From Datisca glomerata (taxonomy: Eukaryota; Streptophyta; Magnoliopsida; Cucurbitales; Datiscaceae), in contig QANY01005060.1 in the NCBI GenBank assembly GCA_003255025.1, positions 744,001-808,000 of the forward strand: a stretch of 64,000 nt of DNA, given 5' to 3'. The notes beneath the pieces were generated by a model. That model made no database searches. It was not told the DNA's origin and saw nothing but the letters and a program-made list of their open reading frames with translations. The number at the start of each line of letters is the position of its first letter. Within the stretch, counting starts at the first letter, position 1. The position numbers and the translations under genes were made by a program. Shown here one piece after another: positions 56,175 to 64,000 of the stretch.

Positions 56175-57210
56175 TATGTGGCAACAGTCTATTGCACTTG
56201 ATTAGTCTTACAACAAATTTAATAGTTAATCTTGAAACATTGGGAGCTAAAACTTTGGCATTCCCACATTTAATCTTGAATTTACATTCAATGTTGGTGG
56301 TGTTCCAAAAAATAAAGGTTGAAGAAAGTTTGACATACTTCCTCTACCTCTTTGATTAAATAATCTTCCATGATTTGACCTACCTACACCTCTGCCTTGA
56401 TTAAGTCTGCCTCTACCTCTATTATAATGGAATTCTTTATTGAATTGTGTATTTTGTGCAGCATATATGGAAGTCATTTGGAAGAGTGACTCACATTGCC
56501 TATTTTATATTTCAAGAAACCTATCTTCTGACAGTAATAACACTTGTAATTCTTCAAGATCCATTGCATAAGCTCTTGCTCTAATGGTTGTTCTCACAGT
56601 GTTGTACTCATTTGGCAGGCCATTGCTGGCATATAGCAAGATGTCTTCATCTTCAAAAGACACTTACACAACAACATCCTATCCTTCATCTCAGTGATCC
56701 TCACAATGTAAGAATCTATGTTTAGGTTTCCTTTCTTTATGACGGATTGTAGGTCTAACTTTAGTTGTGTGATGTTAGACCTTGAAATTGAAGAAAACAT
56801 GCTTTCAATCGAGTTTTACACTTCCATATAGGTTCTACATCCACAACATAAGAAAGTGTCATTTGTGAAAGTGTGGCACTGATTAGAGTCATCAATGTAT
56901 GATCATGAGTGCACCATTGTTCAAACTTTGGGTTCGCAACCTTTTCATTTTTCTCATTGATAACAAACTGGCTTGGACAAGGTAGAATTTTATCAACATA
57001 CCTGAATACTGAGTGTGCTTTAAGAATGGAAGTGATTTGATACTTGATCTAAGGTACAAAGTTAACTGAATCTAGTCTTATAGAGATCGAATTACAAATA
57101 TTAAAGAGTAGGAAGATTGTGTATGTGGCTGTGAGTAAGAACGTTCAATATCAGAGTTGGAGTTGTTTGTGTTGGTTGAGGCTACCATTTTAGATACTGG
57201 TCTTTAATAG
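56175..57210 (-). pseudogene. gag: Element D copia gag remnant
   Basis: Gag begins near 57,190 ('MVASTNTNNSNSDIERSY'). It contains 'LKLDLQSVIKKGNLNIDSYI' and 'EMKDRMLLCKC' (56,594-56,800) and ends in an RG-rich stretch ('NRGRGRLNQGRGVGRSNHGR', 56,247-56,477). The RG-rich tail replaces or precedes the usual zinc knuckle, which I could not see. Several stops are present. Confidence 0.75.
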
Positions 57211-57219
57211 CTCTGATAC
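57206..57219 (-). other. Element D primer binding site
   Basis: On the minus strand it reads agtatcagagctat, close to the initiator-Met tRNA site tggtatcagagc. It sits directly inside the 5' LTR end. Confidence 0.7.
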
Positions 57220-57500
57220 TGTGAAGAGATTCAAGCCCCACTATTAGGCTAAATCACTGCTCGAGGAGTTAACAGTAAAGAATGAAGAAAGAAAAAGAAA
57301 CAAGAAGAAAAACATATGAAAAGAGAGAAGGTAAAAGAATGTGTCGATGCTCATTAATCTTTCACTTTAAGTTTGAATACACAAGCTTGGTTCACTTAAT
57401 ACTAACTGACCGATACAAAGACTAAGTCTCACATGTACATTTTTGTCCTACCTACAACTGAATAACTATAACAAATACATTGTAAACTAGCTACTTATCA
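57220..57500 (-). repeat. Element D 5' LTR (281 bp)
   Basis: Matches 51,388-51,669. It ends in element orientation with CTTCACA at 57,220. Flanks taccc (51,383-51,387) and tgcct (57,501-57,505) share 3 of 5 bases, so any target duplication has decayed. Confidence 0.85.
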
Positions 57501-57554
57501 TGCCTAAGGAAATGTTTGATCTGAAAAGTATTCTTTCACTGCTTAAACAAAAAC

Positions 57555-57779
57555 GGATTCTGTGTCGTTGCTAAGCAAGGACAAAGTCTAAAGTTAGGTC
57601 AGATCTGATCGTTCAGCCAGATCTAAATGAACCAGATCTGGCCCAACTACTTTTGTCATTAAATACTAATTTTTTTATTTTTTATTTATTTCATTAAATG
57701 GATCTGATCTGTTCAAATCTAGATAAACAGAACAGATCTAATTATCTCTCTGTCATTGCTTAGCAGCGGCACAAAATCC
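57555..57779. mobile_element. MITE-like inverted-repeat element (225 bp)
   Basis: The left end ggattctgtgtcgttgctaa and the reverse complement of the right end ggattttgtgccgctgctaa agree at 17 of 20 positions, and similarity continues inward through 'cagatctga' words. There is no coding content. No clear target duplication was found, so the superfamily is open. Confidence 0.65.
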
Positions 57780-59004
57780 AAATACTGCTGAAACGTTGTT
57801 GAATTTTATTATTTGGATTTCATTTGGTCTTACACGTGGATTTTAAAAGCTCCTATAGGTAACTTGCTTTATAGGACACATAAAGGTTAGCTGATGTCAT
57901 CTTCTAAACAATTAATGGGGCCTATTTTCTGGGTACTCTTTTGAATTGCAGGGTGGTATTTAGAGTGAGAGATCATGCCTAGAGAGAGAGAGAGAATTTT
58001 GTTTTTAAGCGTAAAATAATATTCATTAATTTATGATAAGAAAAATCCTAAAGAGTAAAGTTTGTGGGAGATTTGGGCTAGCTAGATATGTTTATTGATG
58101 TTGTGAATGCGAGCTACTTCAAAATGTCACCTCATAGCAAGTGGGAGATCTCTCCAACTCCTCTTTCTTTATGCAAAAAAAAGTTACATAAAAAATAAAG
58201 ACATGTGATAGCTAGCTGGAACCAAATAGTCTCCCCAAGCTAAAAGAGAGAGCAAAGTGTGATCCAATTCAAACATAACTATCTGTCGACTGGCCTCTTT
58301 TTTCTTGTCCTAAAGTCACTAATAAAAATTGAACATCACACTATATATGACAAAAAGTAAGTGTAAATAAAATTTCGTCACTATCTCTGTACTGTTTATT
58401 AACTTTGAAGGCCTGGAGTGAGGTGGTGAGTTGTACTAACGAAAGTTACCCCAGCCAAACAATGATTGGGAAAAACAATGATTGGGAAAAAGGTACCACA
58501 AGTCGTCAAACACGTAACCAAAGGAAAAAGCATGGACTCTATTTTCAATATGACTTCACTTTAATAGTTAAATACGATTTGATCAATTAAAATTTAATCT
58601 AAAATTTAACTGTTCTACGATAATTATTCTCATAATATCATACATTGTTTTGAAATATAAAAATGTACACAACTCAATCCTCTTTATATGTGTGACATCG
58701 CTTTGTATTTTATAATTGAATATGAAAGAAATTGAGGTAGTGTATAGAATAATTTGGATTGGTTATAGTCACTCATTTATTCGAATGAATGTATAATTAT
58801 CTCATTTCCAAGTTTGTTATATTAATTAAGGACACTTTAACTTTCACTAGTTTCTGATACGTGTATTGCATGCAAGGAACTAAATGATAAATTTTATTTA
58901 TTTATTATATAATATCCCTAAAGATGAAAAAAATCCAAACAAACACTAGTTAACGATATGTGAAAAATAAATGATATACGACATTGTGCGTTTACAAGTT
59001 GATA
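57780..59004. other. A+T-rich DNA without a recognisable gene
   Basis: A short GA run lies at 57,979-57,992. 'aacaatgattgggaaa' occurs twice near 58,459-58,490. No gene is seen. Confidence 0.5.
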
Positions 59005-59395
59005 TTAGATTTTGTTTAGGTATCTATAGTTGTTTTAAAAATCTATTCTTTTTAATTGTATATTTTAACTAATAAATTTACATTTGCTTCTTTTTTACAT
59101 AATTTCATGGGTCTCATTTTCATTTCATGTATTCTAAGGTATATTATCTTAATTTTTAAAATAATTAATTATCAAGGTATGTAGACAACAATTTAGGAGT
59201 GTTTTAGATTTCGTTTAAGTATATATAGTTGTTTCATACTCTATTCTTTTTAACTGTATGTTTGAACTAATAAATTAACATTGGCTTCATTTTTTACATT
59301 ATTTCATGAGTCTTGTTTTCATTTCATGCGTGCAACGCATGTTATCTTAATTTTTAAATACTTAATTATCAAGTTACTTAGAAAGTAATTTAAGA
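59005..59395. repeat. 199-bp tandem duplication
   Basis: Copies start at 59,005 (ttagattttgtttaggtatc) and 59,204 (ttagatttcgtttaagtata). Both contain 'ctattctttttaa', 'catttcatg' and 'ttatcttaatttttaaa'. They are about 80-85% identical by eye. Confidence 0.8.
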
Positions 59396-59472
59396 ATAAT
59401 AAAAATAGACAATATTATCCAAAAACCTCAAAAGTGGTATACTCATATAATTCAAAATGATTAATTTTAATC

Positions 59473-59805
59473 TTAAAGTTTATTAAGGAAAATTAAAGAA
59501 TTCCATGAAGTAAAGGAGGTAATTTTTGTCAAAATTATTTTATGTGTATTCCCTGAGGATCGATGAAAGAAGGACGTGTGTCCTAACTGCGCCATTCTCC
59601 GCTGCATGGAAAGCCAGTTGAGCCCCAACCATGGGCCATGCGCCATACCCGACTTGACCTCACCAACCCACGATAAAGGCACGTGATCAGGTATAGCAGA
59701 GCTCATAAGAAATAAGGAATACTCGCAAAAGATCTGAAAGTGTGGATAACCATCCAACGTTAGCACCATCATTACACGTCGAAAGTAGGTGTCAATGTAG
59801 CACAT
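59473..59805 (-). CDS. Unrecognised open frame abutting element E
   Basis: This 110-codon open frame has above-average G+C for the window and no stops. Residues such as 'LTLDGYPHFQIFCEYSLFL' and 'HVPLSWVGEVKSGMAHGPWL' match no family I know. Its apparent first Met lies exactly at the LTR start of element E, so the true upstream part was probably separated by that insertion. It could be a fragment of a host gene or of another transposon, or chance. I assign no function. Confidence 0.25.
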   Translation of the reverse strand: MCYIDTYFRRVMMVLTLDGYPHFQIFCEYSLFLMSSAIPDHVPLSWVGEVKSGMAHGPWLGLNWLSMQRRMAQLGHTSFFHRSSGNTHKIILTKITSFTSWNSLIFLNKL

Positions 59806-60790
59806 GATAGAATTATGTTCATAAAGTCGGGTGATAACTATTTATGAGTATTTAGTTATTTCTCAGACATTTTGTATTACTGAATTGAATGAATGAATGA
59901 AAGTTTTTCTATTAATTAAAGTGTGTTTATAATTTACTCAGGTCTTGAAACTATTATCAACGTAAGAAGAGTAAAGACTGAGGGGTTTTCTAGTCAAACT
60001 TTTTTGAAATAATTCAGAACATTATTCACAGTCTTAGGATCGACTGGACAATTGAGCCTGATTACGACTATTAGGTTGAACAAAAATGATGCCGGTCTTG
60101 GGGCATGGGAGTGGAGACTCTAACGGTTGACCTAGACATGTTATGAAACATGTTGAATAAACTAGTAACAAATTAGTTTGGAGCAAAGCCATTTATCTCG
60201 CTCTAAATCTAATTGTTTACACCTTAAGGGTATTTTCATGATTATCTTAATCCTGAGGTGAATACGAATCTTGACTTAGTTACTTGCGGGCTTTGATACG
60301 CTAAAGGAGTGAGTTCGAATTACCGGATAATACATTGGCTGTTGGGATTGTGATTCACAGATACGAAATTCGTGTCGAGGTTACAAAATGCAACAATATC
60401 ACATTATGGTTTATTGATGGGTGTGTGAATAAATAAAACATAGCCAGGTACTAGATAAAATGAATCTTATTCATTGAATAAGACTTGGTGAACTGTGTGA
60501 GACAATTCACTGTTATATCTTTCTTATTCACAGTCAAATAAGAAGTTACAGAAATAATAATTAGATGGGTAAAACGATAATTTTACATCCCGCTCTTGTT
60601 ACTGATATTCATGAAGGATAACATAGCAAAATATTATGTGGCTCATGAAATAAAAAATGTTTATTTACACCAACAGAAAATGTAGCGTGCATGAATCGAG
60701 ACTTGATTCGGCATTGGACCTAAAACAATTACTGAAATAAATTCACCGAGTATTTGAATCTTATAGCTTTATTCATGTGGGTCCATTCGG
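59805..60790 (+). repeat. Element E 5' LTR, missing its 3' half
   Basis: It starts TGATAGAATTATG and follows the 5' LTR of element A (reverse complement of 9,900-10,540), then the part kept only in the 3' LTR of A (3,050-3,480). The match stops near 60,790. The next bases (ggctctagatg) match DNA inside the A leader just past the primer binding site. The LTR end and the PBS are therefore deleted. Confidence 0.8.
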
Positions 60791-62518
60791 TCTCATGATT
60801 TGATGAGTGGCTCTAGATGTTTATTTTCAATTTTGAAATTGATGTATGCCAAAATTACGGCATAGGATTTGATGTAATTTAATTTTTGTAAAAGTTGTAT
60901 CTTTAAATTCCATGTAAATCTGTCGTCACGAGAAAAGTTGTCATTCATCGTGCCACTCGTCATCGTCGTCGCCGTTCACTGATGCCACTTGCTGTCATAC
61001 CACACCGTCCCTGCTACCCCACGCCGCCGTTTACCATCGTCGCTCACCATCGTATGTTTCCTAATTATGGTATAGAAAACCACAGGAATTAGGAAACCTT
61101 AAGTTTTTGAAAACTTTAGGGTTTAGGAGACCTTGAATTTTTGAAATCTTAAAATAATAGAAAACTTTGAGTTTTTAGAAACTTTAGGGTTCAGAAAACT
61201 TTGAGTTCTTAGAATGTTTAGGGTTTAGGAAATCTTGAGATTTTTGTAACTTTAGGGTTTTGGAAACTTTGAAGGTTTGGAAATTTTTGGGTTTAGGAAA
61301 CCTTAGGGTTTTGCCCAACTAGTCCCTAAAAATTATTTTTATTTAATTCAGTAATTTTCAACACTAATTAATTAGAATTTATTTTATAAAATATTTTTAA
61401 AAATAAATTAATTGATTAATGTACTTGGTAATTTATTTTTCAAAGTAAAAATTGTTGGAAAATTAAATGAATTTTGAGTTTTGAAAATGAGACTACACTT
61501 TTGTAAAGAGTTACAAATTGATAGGACATTCTGAAGGAGAATGAGAAGATTACAGACGCCATGAAATTTAGTATTTAAATTATATAAATTTTTTATGGGT
61601 TGTAACTAGAAATGAGTCATAGAGAGGGATAATTTTGAATGAATGATCTATTATTAATCTCGTATCATCATATAACATGTCATATAGAAATAGGGATATG
61701 CCAATATTAAAATGCCATGTAGCATGTAAAAGTTTATAATTTTCAAATTGTGATTTAAATTTTATAAAAGTTTATAATTTTCAAAACTTATTTTTTCAAA
61801 TTTATAAAAAAGTTATATTTTTGAAAAAGCAAATAAAAATCTATTTTTTCAAAAACTAAGTGGAATGGTCATTAACGTCGAAACGTTCTCAAGGTCCCCA
61901 ACGCAAACTTGATCATGGTTCGAGGAATGGTTTAGAGCTGCTCTAGCAGTCCTCTCTTAAGTGGTAGAAACTTGAGAATCGTGTCATTTTGAGTCATCGA
62001 GTTACTTAAGAAGCTAAAGCTTGTAAAGGAAGTGGTGAGGTAGGACTGTTCCTAGACAGACTATTAATTCATGGCAACTTTTAAAGTCGATGCGTTGGTT
62101 AAACACTTAGACCAAAGCACATTGGAATTCCTGATAGGGGCTAGTCAATAGGGTCCAGGTGACCAAAACCATTGGTGATTGGTTAAGCTAGATGTAGTCA
62201 CATCTTAAGAAGCGTTAACCAAATGAGAGGAGTCTTGATGCGATAGGAGGTAGCTTGGACGTTGTCCTTAGATGAGACAAACTATCGTTATTGATCGTAA
62301 CATCATGGAAGAAATATTTTTTATTGGATTTTTAAATATTTAACTATTTGCATCATGCATCATACTTTCCTAAATTATTGAGTATTTATTTACACCATTT
62401 TATTTACTCTTTTCAGTAATCATGTCGTTATTCCTACTCTCAACTATCTTAAACACGAACATTACGTGGATTGAAAACGTAATCCTGATATTGTGCTAAT
62501 GGTAGAAAGTATAAGTTT
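60791..62518 (+). other. Element E leader with minisatellite
   Basis: No gene is seen. Parts match the element A leader. At 61,075-61,310 about six degenerate units of the type 'tttagggtttaggaaacctt' are found. A G+C-richer patch with 'ccgtcgtcgccgttcactg'-type words lies at 60,950-61,060. Confidence 0.6.
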
Positions 62519-63240
62519 ATGCGTACCACCCCTTGTCCTCTTGAGCCTATTGCTGAATCGACTCAAGAGGAAAATGATTCTTATGCTTCTTGGCTCCATT
62601 CTAATAAAATCGTTAGATGTTATATCTTGGCTTATGTTAGCAATATTTTACAACAACAGCATCAGAACATGGAAAATCCTACTGATATGATCTTAAATAT
62701 CACTGAAATGTTCGGAGATCAGGGTCGTCAAGCCAAATAGGCTGTTGTGCGATACTTGATGAACTGTAAGATGAAAGCTGGAACTCCTGTCAGAGAATAT
62801 ATGATGTTGATCATTAGTTATCTGAATGAGATTGAGATCATGGTTGCTTAGGTAGATGGCGAGACACAAGTTGATATGATCCTTGAGACTCTGCTTGACA
62901 CTTTTGAGAACTTCAAACTTAATTATTCGATGAATTAGTTTAGGTACTCACTTCCTAAGTTGATGAAGGAACTTCAAGCTGTTGAGCTCTTTTTCTGAAG
63001 GGTAAGAGGAAGACTAGAGATGTAAACTTTACTAAAAGCAAGCCTTACATCTCTGGTGTAAAAAAGAAACACAGGAGATGTCTGAAGAAGGCTAAGAAGT
63101 AGAACTCGAAAGCTGTGAAAGGTACTGTAAAAGTGGACAAGTCGAAAGACAAATGTCAACATTATGGAGTCGCTGGTCATTGGAAACACAAATACCCAGA
63201 CTATCTCAAGGAGTTGAGATCTAAAAGTATAGTACTTGTT
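62519..63240 (+). pseudogene. gag: Element E copia gag remnant
   Basis: The frame 62,519-62,740 reads 'CPLEPIAESTQEENDSYASW' and 'MFGDQGRQAK'. After a stop, 'YLMNCKMKAGTPVREYMM' and 'DGETQVDMILETLLDTFENF' continue to 62,930. A Lys-rich part and a knuckle remnant ('CQHYGVAGHWKHKY' type) lie near 63,155-63,200, with its first-spacing and last Cys damaged. It is the same family as the gag at 6,530-7,216. Confidence 0.85.
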
Positions 63241-63690
63241 ACTGAGGCGTTATGTGGCTGACTCTACCTTTTCATGGATTATAGATTTTACAGCTACTAA
63301 CTATATCTGATGTTCCCTACAGGGGTTCAAAGAAATCAGAAGGCTTAACAAGGGAAATTTCAGCTTCTATTGAGGAAATAGAGCACTAGTATCTCACGTA
63401 TATGTTGGAACTATTAAATTTTTATTCGATAACAATTTTATGGTTTTATGTGATGTTAATTATATCCCAATTTTTGGGAAGAACCTTATTTCAGTAGCTA
63501 GTTTAATTGAGCAAGGATTCAGTTTAAATTTCATTGATAAAGATATTGGTATTTTAAGAAATGATTGCTTAATTACTACGTCACATTTGATAAATAAATT
63601 ATTTTACGTAAAACTAATAGTTCGAATGATATGTGACACTAGAGTAAATATTGATTTATAAAAGGATAGTAAAAGGTTGACGTCTCACTA
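63241..63690 (+). pseudogene. pol: Element E protease remnant
   Basis: The region starts with 'STFSWIIDFTATNYI'-like residues near 63,262-63,310, where the protease D-S/T-G has become D-F-T. The open frame 63,440-63,661 reads 'NYIPIFGKNLISVASLIEQG' and 'DKDIGILRNDCLITTSHLIN', as in element A. Confidence 0.8.
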
Positions 63691-64000
63691 AACTAATCTA
63701 ACCTATTTGTGGCACTTACGTCTTGGCCATATTAGCCTGGACAGGATTAAAAGATTTGCAAAGGATGGTCTATTGCAAACTTTAAGTGTGGGATCAATAC
63801 CCACATGTAAATCCTGTATAGAAGGTATATTAATCAAGAACCCGTTTCAACGAAGGGTGAAAGAGCCACTCAATGTCTCGAACTCGTACATAGTAATGTA
63901 TGTGAACCATTGAATATCCAAGCAATATGAAGTTATGAATACTTTCTAACATTCACTGATGACTACTCATGTTTTGGACATATTTATTGAATGCACCAAA
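63691..64000 (+). pseudogene. pol: Element E integrase start, cut by the window end
   Basis: The frame 63,707-63,913 reads 'MWHLRLGHISLDRIKRFAKD' and 'PTCKSCIEGILIKNPF', the HHCC zinc-binding region of copia integrase. A stop follows at 63,913. The remaining element lies beyond the window. Confidence 0.85.

Noticed and set aside
61075..61310. Interstitial telomere sequence
   Set aside because: TTTAGGG occurs only as single words inside a longer degenerate unit, not as a head-to-tail telomere array.

Overview
The window looks like a repeat-rich intergenic block of a flowering-plant nuclear genome, probably a eudicot. It is strongly A+T rich by eye. I see no intact host gene, no tRNA or rRNA gene, no CRISPR array and no bacterial-style operon. 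Almost everything recognisable is a decayed transposable element or an old integrated pararetrovirus. No coding region below is intact; each is broken by stops, frameshifts or deletions. The species cannot be named from the sequence alone.

Layout. (1) About 1-15,140 is a nest of two Ty1/copia elements: element B (plus strand) has its gag gene split by element A (minus strand, 1,807-10,540). (2) 15,150-20,020 holds tandem duplications, including a 309-bp triplication that carries a piece of gypsy integrase, then a long GA tract and a 'tacacgatg' array. (3) 20,200-22,985 holds a LINE-type RNase H fragment, a Mutator-like (MULE) transposase fragment and a minus-strand copia (element C) whose LTR sits directly against the MULE coding sequence. 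(4) 23,865-25,075 is a non-autonomous element with long terminal inverted repeats and an internal palindromic array. (5) 25,446-40,945 is a 15.5-kb block of endogenous Caulimoviridae sequence. It has a minus arm (25,446-30,000), a plus piece interrupted by a 5'-truncated LINE (30,623-32,450), a short minus piece forming a tight palindrome, and a long plus copy to 40,945. Direct repeats of about 130 bp flank the block. (6) 44,165 to about 50,700 is the 3' part of a Tat-clade Ty3/gypsy element: RT end, two RNase H domains, integrase, a 60-bp tandem array, and an antisense extra gene with two recognisable introns. (7) 51,388-57,500 is a minus-strand copia (element D) with both LTRs and an internal 1.34-kb duplication. 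(8) 57,555-57,779 is a MITE-like inverted-repeat element. (9) 59,805-64,000 is a plus-strand copia (element E), same family as A, cut by the window end.

The most unusual structures are the inverted and palindromic pararetrovirus block with its flanking direct repeats, the spliced antisense gene of the Tat element, the 'tacacgatg' palindromic arrays at two loci, and the 309-bp triplication carrying an integrase fragment. All boundaries were read by eye and may be off by a few bases.
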